Of a stretch of 64,000 nucleotides of DNA, positions 1 to 7,598 are shown piece after piece (within the stretch, counting starts at the first letter, position 1; each line of letters opens with the position of its first letter). The notes under the pieces are model-generated. The model worked only from the letters and a program-made list of their open reading frames with translations, had not been told where the DNA came from and did not search any database. Source of the stretch: Pedosphaera sp. (GTDB lineage Bacteria; Verrucomicrobiota; Verrucomicrobiia; Limisphaerales; Pedosphaeraceae); assembly GCA_028293325.1 (NCBI GenBank), contig JAQGPA010000106.1, positions 1-64,000 on the forward strand, in the 5' to 3' direction. The translations under genes were made by a program, and so were the position numbers.

Positions 1-1
1 G

Positions 2-430
2 CGGCAGTTGATCGAGCTTTCCGGTTTTGTCCCCGACCAGGATATTCGGATCGAATTCACCGGGCTTCGTCCGGGTGAAAAACTATTCGAAGAGCTCAAC
101 TATGGGAGCGAAAAGATCACCGCCACCGGTCATCCCAAAATCACGCGGTTGCTTTGTGACCCTCCGCCCTACGAACAGGTCAGTGGGGTCGTGCTCAAAT
201 TGGCCGGGCAAGCAGATCAACTGCGCGCAGACGAGATCAAATATTTTCTAAAAATCGCTGTTCCTGAATACCAGCCGCAGTTGAAGCCGTTCGTTGCCAG
301 CGCACCCCGCGCAACCCAAGCACTCGCGGGAGTTGAGCGCCATGACCAGCGGAATGGCCACCAGCCCGAGTCAGCGGTCGGAGTTGAGGACGCGTTCGGC
401 TGCGTTGCAGATGCACCTGCCTCACAGTGA
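2..430 (+). CDS. CapD/FlaA1-type nucleotide-sugar dehydratase/epimerase, C-terminal fragment
   Basis: The reading frame is open at the left edge, so only the last ~140 residues are visible. It contains the segment 'FTGLRPGEKLFEEL', the hallmark of the C-terminus of membrane-linked polysaccharide biosynthesis dehydratases (CapD, WbpM, FlaA1; UDP-GlcNAc 4,6-dehydratase or epimerase). The catalytic SDR core lies outside the window. After the conserved part (to about residue 90) the tail is rich in Ala, Gln and His and resembles nothing known to me. The stop lies 20 bases before the next gene, a glycosyltransferase on the same strand, which suggests one operon for surface-polysaccharide precursors. 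Family call is confident from the motif; the exact reaction cannot be told from a fragment. Confidence 0.85.
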   Translation, partial: RQLIELSGFVPDQDIRIEFTGLRPGEKLFEELNYGSEKITATGHPKITRLLCDPPPYEQVSGVVLKLAGQADQLRADEIKYFLKIAVPEYQPQLKPFVASAPRATQALAGVERHDQRNGHQPESAVGVEDAFGCVADAPASQ

Positions 431-449
431 GAAATTCCAGTCACTCCCT

Positions 450-1523
450 ATGCGAATCCTGGCCGTCACCAATATGTACCCCTCGGACGCATTCCCGGGT
501 CAGGGGGTCTTTGTGCAGGAACAAATCAAAGGCCTGCGTTCCATAGGCGTGGAGGTGCGGGTTTTGTTTGTCGATCGGCGGCGCGATGGGCCGACGGCAT
601 ACTATCGGCTGCGAAGCAAGGTCGGAAGCGCTGTCAGCGAATTCGAGCCCGATGCAATTCACGTGATGTATGGTGGAGTAATGGCGGACCAGATCGTACG
701 CCGCCACCATTTCCGTCCGGTCGTGGTGACCTTTCATGGCTCGGATTTGCTCGGCGAGAACCTTTCCGGTTGGGCGCGGAAAATAATTTCACGATACGGG
801 GTATATTGCTCGAGAAGGGCGGCAAAAGCCGCTGAGGGCGTGGTGGTGGTGGCGCGGCATCTGGTGGGCGCTTTGAACGGCGCTGCCACGACTGACAACG
901 TGCGCGTGATTCCCTGTGGCATCGACTTGGAACGGTTCCAGCCCATGGACCCGCTTGCCTGCAAGCACCGGCTGGGCTGGAGCCCTGAGTCTTTCCACGT
1001 GCTGTTCGCATCCAGCAACGGCGACCATGTGAAACGGCCGTGGCTGGCAAAAGCGGCTGTCGCGCAAATGAGCCATTCCGACGGCCCGCCAGAGTTGCAT
1101 TACCTGACCTCCATCCCAAATGCGGAGGTGCCAGTCTGGCTTAATGCAAGCGATGTTTTGCTGCTGACCTCGATGCATGAAGGGTCGCCAACCATTGTGA
1201 AGGAAGCCCTGGCGTGCGGCCTTCCGGTCGTTTCTGTGGACGTGGGAGATGTTGCCGAGCGAATCGAAGGTATTGAAGAGTGTCATTTGGCGCGGCCTGA
1301 GCCAGCAGAACTGGCGGCAAAACTCTGTGTGGTTCGGCAGCGGGGGAAACGCTTCGACTGTCGAACGCAAATTAAGGAGCTTTCAATCCTGAGCGTGGCT
1401 CAAAAATTGAAGCGGTTTTATGAAGACATTACCAGCGGTCGCACCAGCCGGCAGTTTCTCGCTTCACCTGAACCTCTTCCCATAAGTGGCCGTGACTCGG
1501 CAGCCATTCCGTCACAGCCGTAG
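450..1523 (+). CDS. GT4-family glycosyltransferase
   Basis: A 357-residue GT-B glycosyltransferase. I chose the ATG at 450 because the protein then begins 'MRILAVTNMYPSDAFPGQG', the standard N-terminus of GT4 enzymes, with the open Gly-rich acceptor loop. The frame extends upstream to 294, but that part overlaps the preceding gene and is not family-like. Near residues 230-270 the donor-binding motif 'LLTSMHEGSPTIVKEALACG' is present, with the E-x7-E arrangement that contacts the sugar nucleotide, followed by 'LPVVSVDVGD'. It should transfer a sugar from an NDP donor to a lipid-linked acceptor at the cytoplasmic face of the inner membrane. Between a CapD-type gene and a UDP-HexNAc dehydrogenase it fits an O-antigen or capsule cluster. 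Donor and acceptor are unknown. Confidence 0.85.
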   Translation: MRILAVTNMYPSDAFPGQGVFVQEQIKGLRSIGVEVRVLFVDRRRDGPTAYYRLRSKVGSAVSEFEPDAIHVMYGGVMADQIVRRHHFRPVVVTFHGSDLLGENLSGWARKIISRYGVYCSRRAAKAAEGVVVVARHLVGALNGAATTDNVRVIPCGIDLERFQPMDPLACKHRLGWSPESFHVLFASSNGDHVKRPWLAKAAVAQMSHSDGPPELHYLTSIPNAEVPVWLNASDVLLLTSMHEGSPTIVKEALACGLPVVSVDVGDVAERIEGIEECHLARPEPAELAAKLCVVRQRGKRFDCRTQIKELSILSVAQKLKRFYEDITSGRTSRQFLASPEPLPISGRDSAAIPSQP

Positions 1524-1795
1524 GCACCAATGTTTGCCGGACTCTTCAGCCAGTGTCGCGCGAGGAGCGCCGAACAGGGTAGTGTGGGGTGACCCGGCAA
1601 CGGGCCGCCTGTCTTTGTTTTGGGATAAGAGCCCCTTACCACGCGCAGTTGGTCGAAGCCGGATACGGAGTAACAGCAGTTCGGTTTGGAAAGGAGGCAA
1701 GTCGCCGTCAGCTTTGTCAGTGGCGGAGCTTGTACTCGGCGGCGCATGAATTCCAAGACTTTGCTCTTTCGGCAGCATAACACCACATCAAATCT

Positions 1796-3088
1796 ATGAA
1801 TAATAATGTCGCAATTGTTGGACTCGGCTATGTCGGCCTTCCGTTGGCGCTTCAGTTTGCGCAATCGGGCTTAACGGTGCTGGGTTTGGATATTGATCGG
1901 GTCAAGGTGGAGGCTCTGAACGCGGGCCGCACCTATATCAAACACATTGACTCCTCCGAAATCGCTGAAATGGTTCGTAGCGGCAGGTTTACTGCCTCAA
2001 CTGACTTCGGCAAGGTTGCGAATGCAAAGGCGGTCATCATTTGCGTGCCCACCCCGCTCAACAAGAACCGGGAACCTGATATTTCATATATTATCCAGAC
2101 CGGCAAAGCGATCGGTCCTCACTTGGTCTGCGGCACATTGGTGGTGCTGGAATCGACCACTTACCCGGGGACCACCGAAGGCGAGCTGCGCGAGGTATTG
2201 GAAGCCTGCTCGGGAATGATAGCTGGCAAGGATTTCCACCTTGCGTTTTCACCAGAACGAGAGGATCCCGGGAACCCCAACAGCAAAGTGGCCAAGATAC
2301 CCAAAGTTGTTGGCGGCTACACCCCAGCCTGCCTTGACCGGGCCAAAGCGCTTTACAGCCTGGCGATCAAGGATGTTGTCCCGGTTTCTTCCTGCCGTGC
2401 GGCCGAGGCCACCAAGTTGCTGGAGAATATTTTTCGCAGCGTCAACATAGCCTTGGTCAATGAATTGAAAGTGGTTTATTCAGCCATGGATATTGACATT
2501 TGGGAGGTGATCCAGGCCGCGAAAACAAAGCCGTTTGGTTTCATGCCTTTCTATCCCGGCCCGGGGTTGGGAGGGCATTGCATACCGATTGATCCGTTCT
2601 ACCTGACGTGGAAGGCACGTGAATACGGCCAAACCACACGCTTCATTGAACTGGCCGGCGAGGTCAACAGCGCTATGCCGGAATATGTAATCGATCGGGT
2701 GAATGACGCGCTCAATGCTCAGCGTAAGGCGGTGAACGGCGCAAAAATCCTTGTGCTTGGCCTGGCTTACAAGCCAAACGTAGATGATGATCGGGAATCT
2801 CCAAGCTATGTTCTGATGGATTTGCTTAAAAAAAGGAGTGCCGAGGTTGCTTACTACGATCCGCATGTGCCGGTTATTCGCCCATCTCGTGAGCACTCTC
2901 ACTGGGCGGGCATTGCTTCAATCGAATGGAGAAAGCATGTTCTCCAACATTTCGATGCGGTGGTGGTGGCAACCAACCATGCCCTCGTCAATTATCAGGA
3001 GTTGGCGGATTGGGCCGCGTGCATTGTTGACACCAGGAACGTCATGGCCACCATCAAAACACGCCCCGGACAGGTCTGGAAGGCCTAA
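1796..3088 (+). CDS. UDP-N-acetylhexosamine 6-dehydrogenase (WbpA/TviB/WecC type)
   Basis: A full-length 430-residue nucleotide-sugar dehydrogenase. The NAD-binding Rossmann motif 'VGLGYVGLP' is at residues 8-16, 'CVPTPLNKNREPD' at about 85-97 and 'FSPEREDPGN' at about 152-161, the last typical of the WbpA/TviB branch. The active-site Cys lies in 'GPGLGGHCIPIDP' (about residues 255-267), followed by 'LGLAYKPNVDDDRESPS' in the C-terminal domain. The enzyme oxidises C6 of a UDP-N-acetylhexosamine twice, giving the uronic acid used in capsule or O-antigen repeats. It follows a GT4 gene on the same strand after a 272-base gap in which I see no convincing gene. Whether the substrate is UDP-GlcNAc or UDP-ManNAc cannot be decided by eye. 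Confidence 0.9.
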   Translation: MNNNVAIVGLGYVGLPLALQFAQSGLTVLGLDIDRVKVEALNAGRTYIKHIDSSEIAEMVRSGRFTASTDFGKVANAKAVIICVPTPLNKNREPDISYIIQTGKAIGPHLVCGTLVVLESTTYPGTTEGELREVLEACSGMIAGKDFHLAFSPEREDPGNPNSKVAKIPKVVGGYTPACLDRAKALYSLAIKDVVPVSSCRAAEATKLLENIFRSVNIALVNELKVVYSAMDIDIWEVIQAAKTKPFGFMPFYPGPGLGGHCIPIDPFYLTWKAREYGQTTRFIELAGEVNSAMPEYVIDRVNDALNAQRKAVNGAKILVLGLAYKPNVDDDRESPSYVLMDLLKKRSAEVAYYDPHVPVIRPSREHSHWAGIASIEWRKHVLQHFDAVVVATNHALVNYQELADWAACIVDTRNVMATIKTRPGQVWKA

Positions 3089-3103
3089 GAGCGGCTAGCA
3101 AAA

Positions 3104-3217
3104 TTAACGCCGAAGTTGTTTTTGGCAGATCAGGCAGCCAGCCAGGAGCATGAGTGCTGTGTGGGTGAGGATTCCCCTTTCCTCCCTGGTTTTGAGTTTT
3201 CTGAATTCGTGGATCAT
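3104..3217 (-). other. Short coding-like frame, possible gene remnant
   Basis: A 37-codon frame from ATG at 3217 to TAA at 3104 has a charged first half ('MIHEFRKLKTREERG') and a hydrophobic second half ('LMLLAGCLICQ'). The frame stays open further upstream without a good start. It may be the tail of a lost gene or a small membrane peptide. I do not recognise it. The stretch 3089-3383 holds nothing else I can support. Confidence 0.2.
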
Positions 3218-3383
3218 AGCCAGATTGTCCAGTTGGAAGCGTTGCGGCGCGGCATTTGGGGAACCGCCGAACTCTGGGGCCGGGTGGTCACTTTCAAGGA
3301 AGAGTAAATTGACGCCCGAACTTGGGAGTAATCAGGGACGCTTTTGCGTTTTTCATCTCGCACAGAAAGTTTGGTATAACCTT

Positions 3384-3622
3384 ATGCGGGTCGCCATCCT
3401 ATCCGATATTCATGACAACCTGCCCAGGCTCAGGAGGCGCTGCAACACTCTCAGGAGGCGCAGGCGCTCATCTGCTGCGGAGACCTCTGTTCACCCTTCG
3501 TGGCCAGGGAACTTGGCCTCGGATTCGCCCAACCCATTCACATGGGCTTTGGTAACAATGATGGCAACCGCTTCCTGATCGCATCCGTGGCGTCGAAGTT
3601 TCCCCAGATCCATTGCCACGGT
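3384..3622 (+). pseudogene. Metallophosphoesterase (YfcE/MJ0936 family), frameshifted and truncated
   Basis: The frame at 3384 reads 'MRVAILSDIHDNLPRL', the N-terminal metal-binding motif D-x-H-D/G-N of small calcineurin-like phosphodiesterases. It then degenerates into Arg repeats. Shifting frame at about 3430 restores the family sequence 'ALICCGDLCSPFVARELG', then 'HMGFGNNDGNRFLI', which carry the conserved GD and GN[HN]D motifs. Homology stops near 3622, about half-way through the usual ~160-180 residue protein; the C-terminal His motifs are absent. I read it as a dead copy carrying one frameshift and a 3' deletion. It lies in a stretch with other genetic debris. Confidence 0.75.
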
Positions 3623-3785
3623 GAATCACCTTGCTCCTGCGCACTGGCTGCAACCGCAGTTTTGGTCCCGCCAGCTTGCCAGCACTCAGAGCGTAAGCGA
3701 TTATATTAATGGGTACGAACAGAATCGCCAAACAAAAGTCGTTTCAGGCTTCCGAGGCTTCGGCGAGCAGAATGTTTGTAAGTTT

Positions 3786-4316
3786 ATGAACCACTCCAGC
3801 GCAGCCAGAACTAAAGTCGTTTCCAAGCCCGGCAACCATTTGCTGGACACCATTCGAACCATTCGAGTGGAAGTTGGCGATGGTCTTAGCGACGATGAGT
3901 TTACATGGCTATTGCAACAGGACGAACTGCCGGTTGAAACGGGGTTTGCCTTTCTGTGCTATTGCGAGCGGTTTGTAACTCTGAGCGTGCCTTATCAGGA
4001 ACTGGCGGACTGGTACCCGGAGAAGGGCTGGATCATGTCGGCCAAAGAGAGAATCGCCCGGACGATTGCGGAAAAATACGGGCTTTCGCTGTGTGAACCA
4101 CCCGATATGCAGTCTCCCTGGCTCGGCTCATCGAACCCTCACCACCATCTGCAATTGAGTTATCAGCAGGAAAGCGTTATCGTAATTCACCCTCAATACC
4201 TGAAGATTTGTCTGTTTATAGCCACGAGCCCCACCCAACCGGCACGAATCTCGCATAAGCCCCTGCTGCTCGGACCGGATTTGCTGCCAGACCTGTCCAA
4301 ATTGTATCAGGTCTGA
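3786..4316 (+). CDS. Hypothetical protein
   Basis: A 176-residue soluble protein that I do not recognise. The ATG at 3786 is favoured because the in-frame sequence back to 3621 overlaps the decayed phosphoesterase and looks non-coding in composition. The protein has a helical N-terminal half containing 'DDEFTWLLQQDELPVETGFAFLC', shown here only as positions about 38-60, an internal Trp-rich stretch, and a His cluster ('NPHHHLQLSY', about residues 116-125). No signal peptide or membrane segment is seen. It stands alone between a pseudogene and a convergent CBS-domain gene. Coding is likely but not certain. Confidence 0.5.
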   Translation: MNHSSAARTKVVSKPGNHLLDTIRTIRVEVGDGLSDDEFTWLLQQDELPVETGFAFLCYCERFVTLSVPYQELADWYPEKGWIMSAKERIARTIAEKYGLSLCEPPDMQSPWLGSSNPHHHLQLSYQQESVIVIHPQYLKICLFIATSPTQPARISHKPLLLGPDLLPDLSKLYQV

Positions 4317-4352
4317 CGCTTCATCTGGTCTGGAAAACGATGTCCGACCGCA

Positions 4353-4805
4353 TCAACGCGCCGCAGCCATGGCAGGCGTACGCACGGGTCCGGACACCTC
4401 TTTTAGCAAACTGGCTGTCTCCTCTTCGGGCGCGTGCCTGGCCAGGTCAGCCTGGGTCACCATCCCGCAAAGGACGCCCTTTTGGTCCACCACCGGGATG
4501 CGCCGTATCTGATGCTGCTTCATCAGCCGGCAGCACTCTTCCACGCTGGTTTCCGGCGTGACCGTGATGGCTGGCTTGGTCATGCATTCCTTGGCCGTCA
4601 TTTGCAGGGGATTTTTCCCTTGGGCCACCGCCCGGCAGGCAATGTCCCGGTCGGTCACCACGCCGATGGGCTTCATTGTTTGCTGGCTCTCGACCACTGG
4701 AATTTCGCCGCAATTGCAATCCACCATCATGCGGGCAACCTGTTGGAGGTTGGTGTCGGGGGTGCAGCAGGCGGGTTTCTGAGTCATGATGTCTTTTACT
4801 TTCAT
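4353..4805 (-). CDS. CBS-domain pair protein
   Basis: A 150-residue protein made of two CBS motifs: 'MKVKDIMTQKPACCTPDT' opens the first and 'MTKPAITVTPETSVEECC' the second. Each is followed by the expected 'GEIPVVES...GVVTDRDIA' and 'RRIPVVDQ...GMVTQADLA' signatures. Such stand-alone pairs bind adenine nucleotides and act as energy or redox sensors in the cytoplasm. I start it at the ATG at 4805, not the in-frame codon 45 bases upstream, because an AGGAG sits at 4817-4821, 11 bases before it. The tail (about residues 128-150) is Ala-rich and unconserved. No operon partner is adjacent on this strand. Confidence 0.9.
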   Translation of the reverse strand: MKVKDIMTQKPACCTPDTNLQQVARMMVDCNCGEIPVVESQQTMKPIGVVTDRDIACRAVAQGKNPLQMTAKECMTKPAITVTPETSVEECCRLMKQHQIRRIPVVDQKGVLCGMVTQADLARHAPEEETASLLKEVSGPVRTPAMAAAR

Positions 4806-4973
4806 ATTTCTATTCGCTCCTTTTTTTAAACTGTCGATTGTGTGAAACACCTTGGTCGTTTGGCCTTCCGGGAAAAAACAGAACCAATCCGTCCACTAAG
4901 CGTTTATCCTCGGGCAGCAGGCCGATCGGTTCAATGGGGTGTTCACCCGTTCATTTCACCAGGGCAGACGCAT

Positions 4974-5535
4974 TTAAATTCCTAATAGTAAGCGGAGCAA
5001 ATAGGGATGGTCCCAGCTGGCGTTGAGTTGTTTGCCTCGGAGGCCGCGCTTTTTGGTTTTCTCCCGTTTAAGCATGTTGAGCGCGAGACGGAGCAAGGTG
5101 GCGAGGTTTTCCGCTGCGTAGCCCGTGCGGGCGCGGCTTTGGTCCTCGCGGAAGCAAACCTCCATGACCCAGTGGAGTTTGTTTTCAACACCCCAATGGC
5201 GGCCGCGCACGGCGCGGGCAAAGGTCGCCACTCCCAGGGGCAGGCTCGACAGATAGTAGCGGCGTTCGACCGTGGTCTTGCCCGCCACTTCCCGGACTGA
5301 TTCGACCAGGCCCACGGACTGGAGCCCCTCCCATTTTCCCTGGTCGGCAAACCAAGCCAGTTCGGTGCTCTGATAATAGCGGCGGATTTCAAAGCGTCCG
5401 TGGTCCTTGTCCACCGTCTCCAGGCAGGCCAGCGTGGCCGCTGCTCCGGGCAGTTTGGCTTCCGGCCAACGCGGGGTTTGAAGTTCCGCCACGGCCTGAT
5501 CCAGGAACGTTTTCATTTCCTCATGCACCCGTTGG
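4974..5535 (-). pseudogene. ISAs1-family transposase, C-terminal remnant
   Basis: The frame encodes about 185 residues of the C-terminal half of an ISAs1-family DDE transposase. It includes 'RRYYLSSLPLGVATFARAVR', then 'HWGVENKLHWVMEVCFREDQ' with the catalytic-region Trp/Glu/Asn block, and 'NLATLLRLALNMLKREK' near the end. The N-terminal half (normally ~370 residues in all) is missing. The frame continues to 5567, but from about 5535 the DNA encodes a different protein in another frame, the neighbouring integrase. The insertion/deletion junction is therefore at about 5530-5536. I did not identify terminal inverted repeats. The element cannot be active as it stands. Confidence 0.85.
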
Positions 5536-6148
5536 CGATGTCGCTCTGGGAACCACCCAAGAGCCACATCGCCTCATAGAAGGCTTTGGTTTCTGAATTG
5601 GGTTCTCGTAATATTATGCGTTGATGCTCTTCCCAAGTAATGGCTCGCCTCTCCTTGTGTCGTACTTTGGGCCGGCGATTTCTGGGCACGATCGGGCAAG
5701 GCAACCATTGAAGATCAATGGCAAAGTTCTGTATCCTTCGGAGATAGACGTTCGTACTAACCGTCCCCTGCTCCAGTACGCGCAGAAAGTGCTCGGCCTT
5801 GGTGCCCAATAGGCTTATCTCGCGAAGAGAATCAAGACCAGGATCCTTGATCGCCATTTCCCAACGCACCCGGGTTTCACCGCTTTTGACTTTGACGGCC
5901 TCAACCATCACCTGCTGCCAGGTCCGTGTGTTAATTTCTGAATTGGCCGCCAGTAAGTAGGCACGGGCGATCTGCAAGTTCAGATTCGGCTGGAGGTGCG
6001 CCTCGTTGCGGGCGTGGCATAATTTCTCAGCCTCGACTTTTTGCCGGGTGCGCAGGCTCTCCTGCTTGCGGGTATCCCGGTCTTCAATGAAATAGATTCC
6101 GTTCTGACGACGAAACATGCGGTAACGGTTGGTCAGTGGCATACTCAT
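5536..6148 (-). pseudogene. Tyrosine-type phage/island integrase, N-terminal fragment
   Basis: About 205 residues of an integrase arm/core-binding region: 'MFRRQNGIYFIEDRDTRKQE', then 'ARNEAHLQPNLNLQIARAY', 'HFLRVLEQGTVSTNVYLRRI' and 'RAITWEEHQRIILREPNSE'. The family sequence ends at 'GGSQSDIAN', just before the catalytic Arg-His-Arg-Tyr domain would be completed. There it runs into the ISAs1 remnant and stops at 5513. The in-frame ATG at 6148 is the most likely start; the frame beyond it to 6280 is a low-complexity Asn/Ser stretch from a 12-bp repeat. It lies 174 bases downstream of tRNA-Thr on the same strand, the usual arrangement of an integrated island. Inactive. Confidence 0.75.
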
Positions 6149-6244
6149 GACAAATGAGCTTACCGCCGAACTCCAACACCGACTTAATAGATAGTGGCAG
6201 GCTTGGTTTGTATTCCAGCCGCCTAGTGACCGCCTTCCATTTTT

Positions 6245-6275
6245 ACTGGAGTTGTTACTGGAGTTGTTACTGGAG
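6245..6275. repeat. 12-bp tandem repeat (2.6 copies)
   Basis: The unit ACTGGAGTTGTT occurs twice in direct tandem at 6245-6268, followed by a partial third copy. On the minus strand it would encode repeated Asn-Ser-Ser. It lies between the integrase start and tRNA-Thr, within the region expected to hold an attachment site, and could be integration-related or simple slippage. Confidence 0.7.
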
Positions 6276-6321
6276 GTCACCGTTCTATCCGCCTAATCCC
6301 TTGATGCACACGCATTAGAGA

Positions 6322-6396
6322 TGGAGCCAGTTGTCGGGGTCGAACCGACGACCTACGGTTTACAAAACCGTTGCTCTACCACTGAGCTAAACTGGC
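6322..6396 (-). tRNA. tRNA-Thr (anticodon TGT)
   Basis: Read on the minus strand, the gene has the acceptor stem GCCAGTT paired with AACTGGC, a D arm with GCTCAGTGGTAGAGC, and an anticodon stem-loop ACGGT-TTTGTAA-ACCGT that puts TGT at the anticodon. The T arm is GTCGG-TTCGACC-CCGAC and the CCA is encoded at 6324-6322. All stems pair. It decodes ACA. The truncated integrase follows its 3' end, so this tRNA is the likely attachment site of a now-degraded island. Confidence 0.95.
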
Positions 6397-6482
6397 AGCC
6401 AATCTGTGGGCGAAGGCTCTCCCCTCACCCGCCTGAACCCCGCTGATATTATCCGCCGAACGAAGCAGCCGACAAGCAATTT

Positions 6483-6527
6483 TACCATCCCAACCCAATA
6501 AAGGCCACCCGCTTGCGGGGAACTGCA
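6483..6527. repeat. 45-bp direct repeat, copy A
   Basis: This 45-base block matches 7526-7570 without gaps, with about 37 of 45 positions identical by eye. Shared cores are TACCATCC at the left and CCGCTTGCG near the right. The two copies are 1043 bases apart in the same orientation and flank the Cys-rich hypothetical gene. The rest of 6397-6729 holds nothing I can support as a gene. Confidence 0.65.
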
Positions 6528-6729
6528 GTGTCTCTCGTCTAGATAAGCTTATTTTCTGAGTCATTGATCGTGACTCTCAACCAGGGCAGTTTTTCAAAGA
6601 ACACGCACACAGGAGGCAATAATTCTTCTACCTTTACAGATACCGACGCGCAAAAAAAGTTTCAAAAATGTTGGGCGAATTATTCTTTTGGAGGAAAGGT
6701 GGAATTGAGTCCACTTGGGATGACGACTA

Positions 6730-7320
6730 CTAACCCGCCGAGATCATTTTTCGTCTCTCAATTTCGTCCAGAACGCATTTTTCGCAGACTCCATATAAGG
6801 GAAAGTCACCGTCCGCATCCGTGGCTAAAACGGTTTCATCATCGGCATGTGGGCACCGGCATTCCGGCGTATAAGTGCGCAACAAAACGATTCCTGCAAA
6901 CGGGACATGGTTACGTAACGAATCCACGAGCTTTTGCATGCACTCGCTGCAAAACCAAAATAATTTTGCGTCTGGCGGACGTTCCGCCTTGCGGCACGAC
7001 TGGCAACGTAGCGTGCGGCGGATGCCGTCCAATTCACGAACGTACGGCATCACCTTTGGAAATACGGCACAGTCGGCAAGCAATTCGGGCATCTGCCAAT
7101 TTGTCTCTCTGGACAGAAGCTCCAAACGCGGCCCAATATTCACACCGCGCCTGTTAAGCTCATCTTGGATTGCGTTGACTTCGCTGATATGCGCGATAAC
7201 ACGAACATCTTTGGGCAATCCATAGTCACCTACGCCAACGTGCCGAAGTTCGATGCACAAATCTTCGAGAAGCTGTTCGCTGGATTTTTCCTCTATCGGG
7301 GGTTTTTGCGTATTAGCCAT
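6730..7320 (-). CDS. Hypothetical protein with Cys-rich zinc-ribbon-like motifs
   Basis: A 196-residue protein of unknown function. Two Cys clusters stand out: 'CQSCRKAERPPDAKLFWFC' followed by 'SEC' (about residues 108-130) and 'ECRCPHADD' with 'YGVCEKCVLDEI' (about 155-187). Both have the CxxC spacing of structural zinc sites. The first 100 residues look alpha-helical and hydrophilic; no signal peptide or membrane segment is seen. The antisense frame over the same DNA lacks any recognisable feature, and the paired CxxC motifs favour the minus strand. The gene sits beside tRNA-Thr and between two 45-bp direct repeats, so it may have arrived with mobile DNA. Confidence 0.6.
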   Translation of the reverse strand: MANTQKPPIEEKSSEQLLEDLCIELRHVGVGDYGLPKDVRVIAHISEVNAIQDELNRRGVNIGPRLELLSRETNWQMPELLADCAVFPKVMPYVRELDGIRRTLRCQSCRKAERPPDAKLFWFCSECMQKLVDSLRNHVPFAGIVLLRTYTPECRCPHADDETVLATDADGDFPLYGVCEKCVLDEIERRKMISAG

Positions 7321-7525
7321 CCGTCCCCTTTAACATTTGCACCTTCCAATGTCGAGAATCCCACTGTGCCAGTTGTATTGCATCCTGTAGCCGATTTCTG
7401 CGGGTATTTGAGTTGCATCGAATGCACTCGCGAAATTTTTGGAATACGCTTTCGCCCTTTATTCACCAACTCAAATTCAATGAAGTTCTACTGAAAGAAA
7501 TTGAGTGAAAAACTCCGTTCTGAAT

Positions 7526-7570
7526 TACCATCCTAACCCGGCAAACGCCATCCGCTTGCGCGGAACAGCA
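7526..7570. repeat. 45-bp direct repeat, copy B
   Basis: Second copy of the block at 6483-6527. It ends 28 bases before the next rightward gene. The region 7321-7525 shows no supported gene. Confidence 0.65.
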
Positions 7571-7598
7571 AAAATAGTATTGAATCCACCGCCTCAAC

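Noticed and set aside
1524-1795. Gap between GT4 and the dehydrogenase considered as a degraded gene
   Set aside because: A frame ending at 1780 looks faintly protein-like, but no motif or frameshift pattern could be shown.
3104-3217. Minus-strand 37-codon frame considered as a transposase tail
   Set aside because: The resemblance is too weak to name a family; listed only as a possible remnant.
6564-7157. Plus-strand open frame over the Cys-rich gene
   Set aside because: It has no recognisable motif, while the minus strand shows paired CxxC motifs and a sensible start.
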